Origin: Streptomyces sp. PCS3-D2
GTDB taxonomy: Bacteria > Actinomycetota > Actinomycetes > Streptomycetales > Streptomycetaceae
DNA length: 64,000 nt
Direction: 5' to 3'
Assembly (NCBI RefSeq): GCF_000612545.2
Contig: NZ_CP097800.1
Coordinates: 744,001 to 808,000 of the forward strand
Below, one piece after another: positions 25,521-34,447 of the stretch. The notes beneath the pieces are model-generated. The model was given only the letters and a program-made list of their open reading frames with translations, was not told the DNA's origin and did no database searches. Numbering within the stretch: position 1 is the stretch's first letter; the number at the start of each line of letters is the position of its first letter. The translations under genes were made by a program, and so were the position numbers.

Positions 25521-26071
25521 AGCGCCTGCTCACCCTCGGATTCGGTGCCCAGGTACAGGGCGGTGTCCAAGCCGCAGAGGGAGAAGCCCATCCGCCGGTA
25601 GGCGTGGATGGCCGGGGCGTTGACGTTGGTCACCTCCAGCCAGACGTGCCCGGCGCCCTGCTCCCGGGCGAAGTCCAGCACGTGTCCCATCAGGGTGCGG
25701 CCGACACCCCGGCCCCGATGGTCGGCAGCGATCTCGATGTCCTCGATGGTCAGTCGCCGGTTCCACGGGGAGTAGGAGACGGCGGCGAAGCCGACGAGTG
25801 CCCCGGCCGGGTCGACGGCCACGAAGGTGCGGCTGTCGTCGCCCTCGGCGTCCGTCTCCGCGCCGTCCCCCTCGTCTCCTCCGTCATCCTCGGGGAACAC
25901 CTTGACCAGCGGCGGATCCACGGGAACCTCGCGGAGGGCGAAGCCGTCGCCGGTGACGGCCACTTCGAAGACCGTGCTGGTGGTGAACGACCCGTCGACG
26001 GCCTCGATGGCCTCGGTGTCCTCGGGGCGGGCGATGCGGTACTCGTACGTCGTGTCATTGATCGTGGTCAT
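25496..26071 (-). CDS. stat: Streptothricin N-acetyltransferase (self-resistance)
   Basis: A 191-residue GNAT enzyme very close, as I remember it, to the Streptomyces lavendulae streptothricin acetyltransferase: start MTTxxxxTYExRxARPxD, DGSFTTSTVFEV, an acidic linker (EDDGGDEGDGAETDAEGDD), TIEDIEIAADHRGRGVG (acetyl-CoA site), WLEVTNVNAPAIHAYRRMGF and end ALYMSMPCP. It acetylates the beta-lysine amino group of streptothricin and so protects the producer. It marks the right edge of the cluster and is the strongest evidence for its product. Transcribed on its own towards the cluster; ATG at 26071. Confidence 0.95.
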   Translation of the reverse strand: MTTINDTTYEYRIARPEDTEAIEAVDGSFTTSTVFEVAVTGDGFALREVPVDPPLVKVFPEDDGGDEGDGAETDAEGDDSRTFVAVDPAGALVGFAAVSYSPWNRRLTIEDIEIAADHRGRGVGRTLMGHVLDFAREQGAGHVWLEVTNVNAPAIHAYRRMGFSLCGLDTALYLGTESEGEQALYMSMPCP

Positions 26072-26211
26072 GGCACGAGACTAGGGCCGCACTGACCCGG
26101 TATGGGCGGGTTTCAGCCGAATAGGCCGGGCTCATATGCCGCACTGGTTGACGCGCAGTACGGGGCGGACGTCCGCGGCGGACGCCTGCGCCGCAGGGGT
26201 CGGCGGCGTGT

Positions 26212-26694
26212 TCAGGCGGTGAGTTCGGCGAGCTGTGCGGTCAGGGTGGCGGCGGGGGGGTAGGTGGCGCCCAAGGCGGTGACGTGTTTCCAGTGCAGCC
26301 GACCGGTGCCGGTGAGGATGAACACCGCCCGGCGCAGCCCGATCAGGGGTGCGGTAATCCCGAATGACCTCGCCACCGCCCGCCCCCGGTCGGACAGCAG
26401 GGGCATGCGCAGACCCCGGTTGCGGGCGAACCGCTCGTGGCTGTCCAGTTCTTGGGGGCTGATGCCCCACACCGTGGCGCCGGCGGACTGGAGCTCAGCC
26501 AGGCCGTCGGAGTAGGAACACAGCTGGGCAGTGCACACCGGGGTGTCGTCACCGGGGTAGAAGGCGAGGACCAGGGGCTTGCCGCGCTGTTCGCACAGGG
26601 TGTAGTCGCGGCGGTGGAAGATTTCGCCGTCCAGGTGTCCGCCGGGCAGGCGGAAGTCGGCGACAGTGTCCCCGATCTTCGGGGTGTGGGCCAT
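26212..26694 (-). CDS. Peroxiredoxin (BCP/AhpC-TSA family)
   Basis: A 160-residue thiol peroxidase-like protein: KIGDTVADFRLPGG at the start, the catalytic region FYPGDDTPVCTAQLCSYSDG (peroxidatic Cys in PVCT, a second Cys four residues on), then VWGISPQELDSHERFA and PLLSDRGRAVARSFG. It reduces hydroperoxides in the cytoplasm. ATG at 26694 with GAGGTACC upstream was chosen; the frame stays open to 26886, but the upstream part encodes a sigma-factor remnant, not a peroxiredoxin extension. The resolving cysteine pattern suggests an atypical 2-Cys BCP. Confidence 0.88.
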   Translation of the reverse strand: MAHTPKIGDTVADFRLPGGHLDGEIFHRRDYTLCEQRGKPLVLAFYPGDDTPVCTAQLCSYSDGLAELQSAGATVWGISPQELDSHERFARNRGLRMPLLSDRGRAVARSFGITAPLIGLRRAVFILTGTGRLHWKHVTALGATYPPAATLTAQLAELTA

Positions 26695-26764
26695 GGGGTG
26701 GTACCTCGATTCCTTGGTCGGAGGGGCAACCGGGCCGCTTGTGGGAGTACGACCGTGGACAGTG

Positions 26765-26951
26765 CGGGCGCCGGACTCGGGCCGGTGGCGGGCGGCGGCC
26801 TGCCACCACAGGTCGATCATGACTTCCTGAGCGACCTCCTCGGACCGGGTCCGGTCACGTACGACCGTGACCACGATCCCCGACACCAGCGGCGAGAGGG
26901 CGTCGTAGAGGGCGGAGAAGGCCGTTTATCGCCGTGGGGAATCTTCTGCAT
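26765..26951 (-). pseudogene. ECF sigma factor remnant (region 2 only, frameshifted)
   Basis: Two reading frames together give a SigK-like start: MQKIPHGDK in one frame (from 26951), then FSALYDALSPLVSGIV and VVRDRTRSEEVAQEVMIDLW with QAAARHRPESGA in another. This is the region-2 signature of ECF factors. The frames are broken by an apparent one-base loss near 26921, with an in-frame TAA at 26926-26928. Similarity stops at about 26765 with no region 4; the peroxiredoxin gene follows at once. It is therefore a truncated, frameshifted relic. Confidence 0.6.
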
Positions 26952-27390
26952 CGCCTCCCTGAGGTCGCTGCGGCGGGGTCGTAGGGGTGACCGGTGCAAG
27001 GCGTCGGCTGATTCACCTGCGTGGCTCTGGCTCGGGGGAGAAGGCGAAGCGGCGGCCGGGGCGGCCGTCGGAGGGCGGGGCGTCCATCGCATGCCGGTCC
27101 TTGTGTCGTCGCTGGTGCGGGGCCGGACCGCCCCCGAGGACGGTCCGGCTTGCGAAACCTGTGCGTGTGTCGCCCGTTCTTCGTAGCCGACGGGCCTGCG
27201 GATGGGAGACCTCCGCGTCACGCACCGACCGCGGCTCATCCGTTCGAGGGAAGCCGGAGCGGGCGGCCAAGCCGGCAGGGAAGCGGCGGCGAAGACCGGG
27301 CGTGAGGGGTCCCGAGGTGTTCACGAGGCTTCCTCACCGGCCGCGCGGGACCTCCCCGCGGCCGTACACCCTCACGGGAGGTACGAGAAC

Positions 27391-27630
27391 ATGGCTGATG
27401 TGCGACGAGGTCTGGCCGTTGCCCTGGCGGCCGGTGCGTTCGTGGTGGCGGGGGCGTCGGTGGCTTCCGCCGATGCGGGTGCGCAGGGTGTGGCCGCGTA
27501 CTCGCCCGGCGTCGGCTCGGGCAACCTCGTTCAGGTGCCGATCCACATCCCGGTCAACGCCTGCGGCAACACCGTCAGCCTCGTCGGTCTGCTGAACCCG
27601 GCATTCGGCAACACCTGCGTCAACGCCTGA
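27391..27630 (+). CDS. Short chaplin
   Basis: A 79-residue secreted protein: signal peptide (RRGLAVALAAGAFVVAGASV with cleavage near ASA-DA) and one chaplin domain, GSGNLVQVPIHIPVNACGNT and SLVGLLNPAFGNTCVNA, with the conserved cysteine pair. Short chaplins assemble into amyloid-like surfactant films on aerial hyphae and spores and lack a sorting signal, as here. ATG at 27391 is preceded by CGGGAGG. About 440 bases of upstream sequence hold no other intact gene, which leaves room for a developmental promoter. Confidence 0.95.
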   Translation: MADVRRGLAVALAAGAFVVAGASVASADAGAQGVAAYSPGVGSGNLVQVPIHIPVNACGNTVSLVGLLNPAFGNTCVNA

Positions 27631-27793
27631 CACCGCTCCGACTCCGGTCCGGCGCCGTCACGACGGGGAGGCACGGACCGGTGACCCGAGCCGGCGCGGG
27701 TCCCGGCACGGCCTCTGTGCCACGCCGCGTCCGCTGCCGGGCGGGTCGGCTGCGGGTGGCTGTCGGCACAGCCACCCGCAGCGCCCCGACCCT

Positions 27794-28085
27794 TCATTCG
27801 GTCCACCAGGTGAGAACGGCGACCACCCGCTTGTCGCTGCCCGCGCGGCTGCCGAAGAGGTCCGCGCCGAGCGTACGGATGATCTTCAGCATGTGGCCGC
27901 CGGCCCGAGCCGCCGCTTCCCGGCGTCCGCACGCCGACCTGAGACGTCGTGGGAGCCGTCGTCGACGGCGATGCCCGCCTTCCCGGCCGCGACCGGGGCC
28001 GGGAGCACGGAGGACCCTGCGCGTGCAGGACCGCGTCGGTCACCGACTCGGAGGGATCGACACGCGTTCCTCGGCGACAGCGCAC
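27794..28085 (-). pseudogene. HATPase (anti-sigma-like) gene remnant
   Basis: On the minus strand, pieces of an RsbW/SpoIIAB-like HATPase appear in three frames: an N-box-like SESVTDAVLHA, then GIAVDDGS resembling the G1 box, then GHMLKIIRTLGADLFGS and VVAVLTWWTE with a stop at 27794-27796. No single frame carries all three. This looks like a decayed anti-sigma/serine-kinase gene. The rest of 27631-28218 contains nothing I recognise apart from the hairpin at 28170-28187. Confidence 0.4.
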
Positions 28086-28169
28086 GGCAGCGGAACAGCA
28101 GCTTCGAGACCCTCCGGAAGCACCCGGCCGCCCTGTGCTCAGTGGTGGGCGGGCCCGGCCCGGCGCGGC

Positions 28170-28187
28170 GGTCCCGGGGTCGGGACC
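28170..28187. terminator. Hairpin GGTCCCG-GGGT-CGGGACC
   Basis: A 7-bp perfect stem with a four-base loop, 31 bases downstream of the DUF4394 stop on its strand. There is no U tract, which is common for streptomycete terminators. Probable terminator for the minus-strand gene. Confidence 0.4.
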
Positions 28188-28218
28188 GGTCGCCCGCGCC
28201 GGGCGACAGGGTGTGCCG

Positions 28219-29088
28219 CTACTTCTGGTTGAGCGGCAGGGCCAGGTCGGTGACCTGGTACCTGGCCGGGAAGGCGCCCCTGCCAGTGGCCCTGCCCGTC
28301 AGCACGTCGACCGCGTACAGGCGGTAGGAGCCGCCGGTTGCGAGGGTCGCGAACCCCTGGTTCGTCCCGAGGGCCGGGTTGTAGTAGATGTCGAAACCGG
28401 CGTCGAGGGCGGCTTCCACACCGAGATTGCCGGTGGGGGCAAGGGTGCCGGAGTTGGCCGGGGACTGCAGGGAGATCCGGTCGGCCATCGTGTCGAGATC
28501 GAACAGCGTCGTCGCGGTCGCGGCGTTGAGGTCGTTGTTGGTGTAGGCGGCGCCGGTGACACCCACGGCCGTCGACGTCGGGGTGGTGGGATGGGTGAGG
28601 GTGCCGTCAACGGTGGTCGTCAGCGGGGCGGCCGCATCGTCGATGTTGTGGCGCAGGTTCTGTCCGGTGTCGGAGATGACCCGCAACCGGTTGGCGGCGG
28701 GGTTGAAGTCGACGCCGAAGGAGGTTCCGGCCAGTGCGACGGTCAGCTGGGACACCTTCATCGCCTTGGCGTTGAAGGTGTCGAGGGTGTAGATGCCGCC
28801 CCTGTCCCCGACGCCGTAGAGCTTCTCGTTCTGGACGCGGAAGTCGATGCCGACGAGCTTGGTGTCGCCGGACAGGCCGGAAACCTTGCCCAGCGGCCAG
28901 GTCTTGTCCGGCCTGTGGGCGTCGAACTCGACCAGGCGCTGGTCGCTGGTGAGACCGATGGCGTGCAGGGCCTTGCGGTCGTGGGCGGGCAGGGTCTGCG
29001 GCGGGGCGTCGGCCGCGGCCAGGGCGGGTGCCGCACACAGGGCGGCGAACACGGCGGCGGATACTACGGTCATGGCGCGCTTGCGCAT
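28219..29088 (-). CDS. Secreted DUF4394 protein
   Basis: A 289-residue exported protein. The signal peptide is MRKRAMTVVSAAVFAALCAAPALAA. The mature part matches DUF4394: HAIGLTSDQRLVEFDAHRPD, VGIDFRVQNEKLYGVGDRGG, FGVDFNPAANRLRVISDTGQ and GAAYTNNDLNAATATTLFDL. Such proteins are predicted beta-propellers of unknown function. ATG at 29088 has a GGGAGA site. It lies divergent from, and about 700 bases away from, the DUF4331 gene; the two families are often neighbours in actinobacteria, usually with ECF sigma/anti-sigma genes. Only remnants of such genes are seen here. Confidence 0.9.
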   Translation of the reverse strand: MRKRAMTVVSAAVFAALCAAPALAAADAPPQTLPAHDRKALHAIGLTSDQRLVEFDAHRPDKTWPLGKVSGLSGDTKLVGIDFRVQNEKLYGVGDRGGIYTLDTFNAKAMKVSQLTVALAGTSFGVDFNPAANRLRVISDTGQNLRHNIDDAAAPLTTTVDGTLTHPTTPTSTAVGVTGAAYTNNDLNAATATTLFDLDTMADRISLQSPANSGTLAPTGNLGVEAALDAGFDIYYNPALGTNQGFATLATGGSYRLYAVDVLTGRATGRGAFPARYQVTDLALPLNQK

Positions 29089-29796
29089 GGATTCTCCCGA
29101 TGATGATGCCTCGGCCCGACGACCGACGGCCTGTGGGGATTCGAAAGCGCCACAGCACTGGATGGGGCGTGCGCGCGGACACCACCCTCTCGGCCCAAGC
29201 GGCGGACGCATTCTTGCTCCAGCCGGGGGTCTGGCGGCGCGTCGTCAGCCTTGGGGCGCGCGACCTGTGCACGTACCGGGGGCAGTGCGGGCATGGATGC
29301 GTCATCAGACCGGCCGCCGACGGACGGTCCCGGACACGAACTCTGCCGCACAGGCCCCGTCGTGCAGGGGATCGGACTGCCGCACCAGTCCGAGGTCCCG
29401 CCGTGGCCCTTTGTTGCACATGATGTGCAGGAGTGCGCTGTTGACTCGTTCGGCCTAAGTCAACCGGTCGTGTCGGGGGCGTTCCGCGGCGGCCCGGTCT
29501 CTTTTTCATCAGCGCCCTGAACTGCACTTCTACCAGTATCGCTGCACCACCGTGTCGGCCGGAGGCCGACCGTGCGCCCCGCGGCGGCACCCAGGCGTGG
29601 TTTCCTTCGGCCTGCGCAGCCCTTGCGCGATGGTGTGTCCGGGCCCGGCCAGTCCCCGTTGCCTTTCCTGGCCCTGCCCGGGCAGTGCGAACCTCCCGGT
29701 TCGCCGCGGTGCCGACCGCCACCCCGGACCTGCGCCACCGCGCCCTGCCCCGAAGCAGCGCCCGGTACGCAGTCAGATGGGAAGGAACCCCTCTTC
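29089..29796. other. 708-bp divergent intergenic region, no gene seen
   Basis: Between the divergent DUF4394 and DUF4331 genes. Open frames here are short or are shadows. An AT-richer stretch around 29410-29550 (GTTGCACATGATGTGCAGG, then TTGACTCGTTCGGCCTAAGT) could hold promoters for either gene; TGCACATGATGTGCA is a short palindrome at about 29413-29427. I see no RNA gene. Confidence 0.4.
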
Positions 29797-31347
29797 GTGA
29801 AGGCAACACCTGCGGCCTCCGGCCGGCGCCGGATGCTGGACCACTCCCTGCTCGTCCTCGGTTCCGGCGCACTCGCGACCGCGCTGGCCGTCCTCACCAT
29901 CGGCCCCGGCGTCAGCTCCGCCTCCAGCCACCGCGAAGCGCCGCTGATCGCCGGCGACCCGCGCGCCGACAACACCGACGTCTACGCGTTCACCAGCCCC
30001 GACAAGTCCGACACCGTCACCCTGCTGGCGAACTGGATCCCCTTCGAGGAACCCAACGGCGGCCCGAACTTCTACGCCTTCGGCGAGGACCTCCGCTACA
30101 ACATCAAGATCGACAACGATGGTGACGGTGACTCGGACGTCACCTACACCTGGCGGTTCAAGAACCGGATTCGCGATGCTGCGAACCAATTTCTCTACAA
30201 CACCGGCCAGGTGACCACCCTGGACGATCCCGACCTGAACTTCCGGCAGGTCTACGACCTCGTCGAGACCCGCGGCGGCAGGAGCAAGGTCCTGCTGTCC
30301 AACGCACCCGCCGCGCCGTCCCGGGTCGGGCCGGCCTCGATGCCGAACTACGCCTCCCTGCGGGCCCAGGCAGTACGCGGCCTGCCGGGCGGCGGGAAGG
30401 CCTTCGCCGGGCAGGCCGAAGACCCGTTCTTCGCGGACCTGCGGGTCTTCGACCTCCTCTACGGCGGAGACCTGTCCGAGCGCGGGCAGGACACCCTGGC
30501 CGGCTACAACGTCAACTCCGTCGCCCTGCAGATCCCCAAGAAGCACCTCGCCCTGGGCGGCAACGCATCCCGGAACCCGGTGGTGGGGATCTGGTCGACG
30601 ACCGACCGCAAGGGCGTGCAGCTCTCCGACTCCCGCGACAAGCACCGCGACCAGTGGAAGCAGGTCTCCCGCCTGGGCAACCCCCTGGTCAACGAGGTCG
30701 TCGTCCCGCTGAAGTACAAGGACGCCTTCAACACGCTCAACCCCGACCAGGACCGCACCGTCCAGCCCGTCGTCGACAAGGTCCTCGACCCGATCCTGCC
30801 CAAGCTGATCCAGAAGGTGTACGGCATCCAGGCCCCGCCCGCACCCCGCAACGACCTGTTCGAGATCTACCTCACCGGCATTTGCAAGGCGTGCGGGCCC
30901 GTCCAGGCCGACCTCAACGCCCACCGCCTCAACCGCGACGCCAACCTCCGCAAGATTGTCCCCGCGGAGGAGCTGCGCCTGAACATGGCCGTACCTCCGA
31001 CCGCGAACCCGAACCGGTACGGCGTCCTCGCCGGCGACCTAGCAGGATTCCCCAACGGGCGCCGGTTGACCGACGACGTCATCGACATCTCCCTGCAGGC
31101 CGTCGAAGGCGCCGCCCAGAGCGGACAGCTCATCCCCGCGCTCGCCGACGGCGACAAGGTCAACGCCAACGAGGTCCCCTTCGGCACGTCCTTCCCCTAC
31201 CTGGCCCTGCCACACACCAAGTCCGTCAACAGCGGACCGTCGGGCACCGCCATGTCGAAGGAGAAGTCCGCGGCCTCGCTCGGAGGCGTCGGCGCCGGAC
31301 TGCTCGCAGCGGCCGGATGGCGGATGCGACGTCGCAACCGCGCCTGA
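29797..31347 (+). CDS. Secreted DUF4331 protein with C-terminal membrane anchor
   Basis: A 516-residue exported protein: N-terminal signal/anchor (LLVLGSGALATALAVLTIGP), then a DUF4331 domain beginning ASSHREAPLIAGDPRADNTD and running to about residue 470, and a C-terminal hydrophobic helix with a basic tail (VGAGLLAAAGWRMRRRN). DUF4331 proteins are cell-surface proteins of unknown function. GTG at 29797 has GGGAAGGA upstream. It is the first gene of a probable operon with the TPR and exporter-like genes, though a strong hairpin (31376-31403) lies between it and the next gene. Confidence 0.88.
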   Translation: MKATPAASGRRRMLDHSLLVLGSGALATALAVLTIGPGVSSASSHREAPLIAGDPRADNTDVYAFTSPDKSDTVTLLANWIPFEEPNGGPNFYAFGEDLRYNIKIDNDGDGDSDVTYTWRFKNRIRDAANQFLYNTGQVTTLDDPDLNFRQVYDLVETRGGRSKVLLSNAPAAPSRVGPASMPNYASLRAQAVRGLPGGGKAFAGQAEDPFFADLRVFDLLYGGDLSERGQDTLAGYNVNSVALQIPKKHLALGGNASRNPVVGIWSTTDRKGVQLSDSRDKHRDQWKQVSRLGNPLVNEVVVPLKYKDAFNTLNPDQDRTVQPVVDKVLDPILPKLIQKVYGIQAPPAPRNDLFEIYLTGICKACGPVQADLNAHRLNRDANLRKIVPAEELRLNMAVPPTANPNRYGVLAGDLAGFPNGRRLTDDVIDISLQAVEGAAQSGQLIPALADGDKVNANEVPFGTSFPYLALPHTKSVNSGPSGTAMSKEKSAASLGGVGAGLLAAAGWRMRRRNRA

Positions 31348-31375
31348 TGTGACGTCACCCCTTGATCAGGGCCCT

Positions 31376-31403
31376 GGGGCCGGACCGCGCCCGGTCCGGC
31401 CCC
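31376..31403. terminator. Strong intergenic hairpin GGGGCCGGACCG-CGCC-CGGTCCGGCCCC
   Basis: A perfect 12-bp stem with a four-base loop, 29 bases after the DUF4331 stop and 37 before the TPR gene start. No U tract. It may terminate, attenuate, or protect the upstream mRNA. A perfect palindrome GTGACGTCAC lies just upstream at 31349-31358. Confidence 0.5.
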
Positions 31404-31439
31404 GGGGCACGTCACCTCACCCAGAAACGGCACCTTTTG

Positions 31440-32771
31440 ATGCACCGTGATCCGCGCACGCCTGCACCCGGCCGCCGACTGAAAGCCGTCGCCACCGCCC
31501 TCGCACTGGCCACCGCGATGTTCGCCGCCGGGGCCGTCCTCATCGACCCCGTCAGCCCGCGCCCGCCCGAAACCGCCACCCCCGTTCGTGCCGGGGCGCG
31601 GCCCGCAGGCACGGTTCAGTCCCTGACCGCACGCCTTGAACGACTGCCCGGGGACTGGAACGCCTGGTCGGCCCTCGGCATGGCCCACATCGAGCAGGCC
31701 CGCGCCACCGGCGACCCCGCTCTCTACGCGAAGGCCGAGAAGGCCCTGCGCCGCTCCCTCACACTGCAGACCCACGGCAACACCGGAGCCGAATCCGGCC
31801 TCGCCGCGCTCGCCGCTGCCCGCCACGACTTCACCGGCGCCCGCACCCAGGCCGAGGTGGCGATCGCCGGCGACCCCTACGGCGCGGCCGCCTACGGCGT
31901 CCTCGCCGACGCCCACACCCAGCTCGGCAACTACCAGGACGCCGAGCAGGCCGTGCAGAAGATGAACGACCTGCGCCCCGACGCCGCCTCCCTGGCCCGG
32001 GCCTCCTACACCTTCGAGCTGCGCGGCCTCACCGACCGGGCCGTCGGCCTCATGCGCCGTTCCCTGACCGCGGCCACCACTGCCGGCGAACGTGCGTTCG
32101 CCCACGCCTGTCTGTCCGGCCTCGCCCTGGAAGCCGGTGATGCGCGGCGCGCACTGCAGGAGGCCGAGCAGGGCCTGCGGGCCACTCCGGGCGACGCTGC
32201 CCTCCTCGATGCCCGGGCACGCGCCCGGGCAGCCCTGGGCCAGTCGGAGCGAGCGCTGGCGGACTGGCAGCGCGCGGTGGAGATCGCGCCTCTGCCGCAT
32301 GTGGTGCTGGCCCTGGGCGAGATGCACCAGGTCCTCGGGCATGGGCCGCAGGCCGACGCACAGTACGCGCTGCTCAAGGCCCAAGATCGTCTGCGGGCAG
32401 CGGCCGGCAGCCCTCCCGACACCGACGCGATCCTCTTCGAAGCCGACCACGGCAGCCCCGCGAGGGCCGTGGCCATGGCTGAACAGGCCCTGCGGACGCG
32501 GCCTTTCGTCGCCGTCCACGACGCGTACGCCTGGTCCCTGCACCGCGCGGGCCGCGACCGCGAGGCCCTCGCCCACGCCGACCAGGCCCTGGCCCTCGGT
32601 ACCCGGCAGGCTCTCTGGTCCTACCACCGCGCCGTCATCCGTCACGCGCTGGGCGACCACAACGCGGCGCACGAGGACCTCGAAAGCGCCCTCGGACCCA
32701 CCTCCGCCCTCCATCCCCTGCACGCCGGCCACGCGCGTGCTCTGCTCGAGCGAATCGGCACCCACCCATGA
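31440..32771 (+). CDS. Exported tetratricopeptide-repeat protein
   Basis: A 443-residue protein with an N-terminal signal or anchor (AVATALALATAMFAAGAVLI) and several TPR-like helix pairs from about residue 65 to the end, for example WNAWSALGMAHIEQARATGD, AAYGVLADAHTQLGNYQDAE and DAYAWSLHRAGRDREALAHA. TPR proteins are scaffolds; the partner is unknown. It sits between DUF4331 and the nickel/cobalt-exporter-like gene and overlaps the latter by four bases, a gene order I know from other actinobacteria. ATG at 31440 has only a weak ribosome site, perhaps because the upstream hairpin matters. Confidence 0.85.
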   Translation: MHRDPRTPAPGRRLKAVATALALATAMFAAGAVLIDPVSPRPPETATPVRAGARPAGTVQSLTARLERLPGDWNAWSALGMAHIEQARATGDPALYAKAEKALRRSLTLQTHGNTGAESGLAALAAARHDFTGARTQAEVAIAGDPYGAAAYGVLADAHTQLGNYQDAEQAVQKMNDLRPDAASLARASYTFELRGLTDRAVGLMRRSLTAATTAGERAFAHACLSGLALEAGDARRALQEAEQGLRATPGDAALLDARARARAALGQSERALADWQRAVEIAPLPHVVLALGEMHQVLGHGPQADAQYALLKAQDRLRAAAGSPPDTDAILFEADHGSPARAVAMAEQALRTRPFVAVHDAYAWSLHRAGRDREALAHADQALALGTRQALWSYHRAVIRHALGDHNAAHEDLESALGPTSALHPLHAGHARALLERIGTHP

Positions 32772-34447
32772 ACCCTGTCTTCCGCGCAGCCTTCGCCCGT
32801 CTCGGACTGCTGGCCGTCTTCTGCTGCCCGGCCACCCCGGCTGCCGCAGCGGCACCCGCCCACCCTCTGGGCAACTTCACGGTCAACTACCACACCGGCC
32901 TCGTCCTGCACCCCACCCGCATCGACGCCACGGTCGTCGTCGACCGCGCCGAAATCGCCGCGCTCCAGGAACGCCCCGCGATCGACACCGACCACGACAG
33001 CACCCTCACCGAAACCGAGTCCCGCCGGTATGCCCAGGGGCGGTGCTCCGAACTGGCCGGCCAACTCCGGGTGCGTACTGCAGCCGGACCTGCCCGCTGG
33101 CAGCCCAAAACCTCGGCCCTGACGTGGGAGCCAGGCGAGGCAGGATTGCAGACCAGCCGCCTCACCTGTACCTTCTCCGCTCCGGCCGCCCTCAGGCGCG
33201 GTGGCGGCGTCAGCGTCCGCACCGCCTATGACACCACCCGCGTCGGCTGGCGCGAGATCACGGCCAGGGGCGTCGCACTGGGCATCACCGGCACCGATCT
33301 GCCCGCCACCTCACCCACCGGTGAACTTCGCACCTACCCTCCGGACCCGCTCGCCTCCCCCCTGGACCAGCGCACCGCCGAACTGCACACCACGCCCGCC
33401 GCCTCCGACACGGCCGCCACGCCTGCCGCGAGCACCCCGGTCGGGCGGACGGCAGACCGGGTGGCGGGCTGGTTCGACTCCTTGGTCGCGCGGCGCGAAC
33501 TGACCATTCCGGTGGGACTCCTGGCACTCGTCCTCGCACTCGTCCTCGGCGCGTCCCACGCCCTGCTCCCCGGCCACGGCAAGACCCTCATGGCGGCCTA
33601 CCTCGCCGGACGGCGCGGCACCCGCCGCGACGCCGTCACCGTCGGCGCGACAGTCACCCTCACCCACACCGCCGGCGTCCTGGTCCTCGGCCTTGCGCTC
33701 CCCGCGGCAACCCACCTCGCGGGCGAAACCGTCCTGGCCTGGCTCGGCGCCACGAGCGGGCTGATCATCACCGTCATCGGCCTGTGGCTACTGGCCGGAG
33801 CGCTCCGCAACCGCCGGCATGGCCACGGCCACCACCACCACGGGCACGGACACGGGCACGGACACGCACACGGACACGGACACGGGCACGGGCACGGGCA
33901 CCATCATCACGATCACGATCAGGAGGAACGCCCGCACCGCCAGGGCGGGGGACGCGAGCCCGCAGTGCCGTCCGCCCGCCCTTCTGCCGCCGGGCCCGCG
34001 CCGTCACCCGTAGCACGAAAGACCGCCGTCCTGGTCCTGCCCGAACCGGCTGCGGACACGGCACACCCCCACAACCAGACCCGCGAACCCACGTCGCACC
34101 GCCACCGCACCGACCGCCGCCTGGGGAAGGCGGGCCTGATCGGGATGGGCATCGCGGGCGGGCTGGTACCCAGCCCCTCCGCGCTCGTCGTCCTTCTGGG
34201 CGCCGTCGCCCTCGGCCGCACCGCCTTCGGAGTACTGCTGGTCCTCGCCTACGGACTGGGCATGGCAGGCACCCTCACCCTGGCCGGGCTCTTGCTCCTG
34301 CACCTCAAAGAACGCCTGCAGACCAGCCCCAAGAACACCGCCGCACGCACGCTGCGTGCCACCGCCGCACGCGTCGGACCACTCTGCACCGCCGGCCTCG
34401 TCGTGCTGGTCGGAGCCGGGCTCACCCTCCGCTCCCTGGCCGGTTGA
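32768..34447 (+). CDS. Nickel/cobalt exporter-like membrane protein with His-rich loop
   Basis: A 559-residue protein. A signal peptide is followed by an about 210-residue extracytoplasmic domain (HPLGNFTVNYHTGLVLHP). The RcnA/HoxN-like transporter part begins near residue 245: VLGASHALLPGHGKTLMAAY, TLTHTAGVLVLGLAL, and after the loop GMGIAGGLVPSPSALVVLLG. Between the two membrane halves lies a His/Gly repeat (about residues 350-385) followed by a Pro/Ala-rich linker. The loop is a likely metal buffer, so export or sensing of Ni/Co or another divalent metal is probable. The link to DUF4331/TPR suggests a surface complex. Start overlaps the TPR stop (ATGA). Confidence 0.85.
   Translation: MNPVFRAAFARLGLLAVFCCPATPAAAAAPAHPLGNFTVNYHTGLVLHPTRIDATVVVDRAEIAALQERPAIDTDHDSTLTETESRRYAQGRCSELAGQLRVRTAAGPARWQPKTSALTWEPGEAGLQTSRLTCTFSAPAALRRGGGVSVRTAYDTTRVGWREITARGVALGITGTDLPATSPTGELRTYPPDPLASPLDQRTAELHTTPAASDTAATPAASTPVGRTADRVAGWFDSLVARRELTIPVGLLALVLALVLGASHALLPGHGKTLMAAYLAGRRGTRRDAVTVGATVTLTHTAGVLVLGLALPAATHLAGETVLAWLGATSGLIITVIGLWLLAGALRNRRHGHGHHHHGHGHGHGHAHGHGHGHGHGHHHHDHDQEERPHRQGGGREPAVPSARPSAAGPAPSPVARKTAVLVLPEPAADTAHPHNQTREPTSHRHRTDRRLGKAGLIGMGIAGGLVPSPSALVVLLGAVALGRTAFGVLLVLAYGLGMAGTLTLAGLLLLHLKERLQTSPKNTAARTLRATAARVGPLCTAGLVVLVGAGLTLRSLAG
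33838..33903 (+). repeat. Hexanucleotide CACGG(G/A) repeat encoding a His-Gly tract
   Basis: Tandem six-base units (CACGGG, CACGGA, one CACGCA) inside the exporter-like gene encode alternating His-Gly. The tract can change length by slippage in six-base steps without a frameshift, so it is a candidate for strain variation. Confidence 0.8.

Noticed and set aside
26212-26886. Extended peroxiredoxin reading starting at 26886
   Set aside because: The extra N-terminal part encodes a sigma-factor region-2 relic; the peroxiredoxin family start and ribosome site lie at 26694.
33838-33903. CRISPR-like or intergenic tandem repeat
   Set aside because: It is a coding hexamer repeat in frame within the exporter-like gene, with no spacers.
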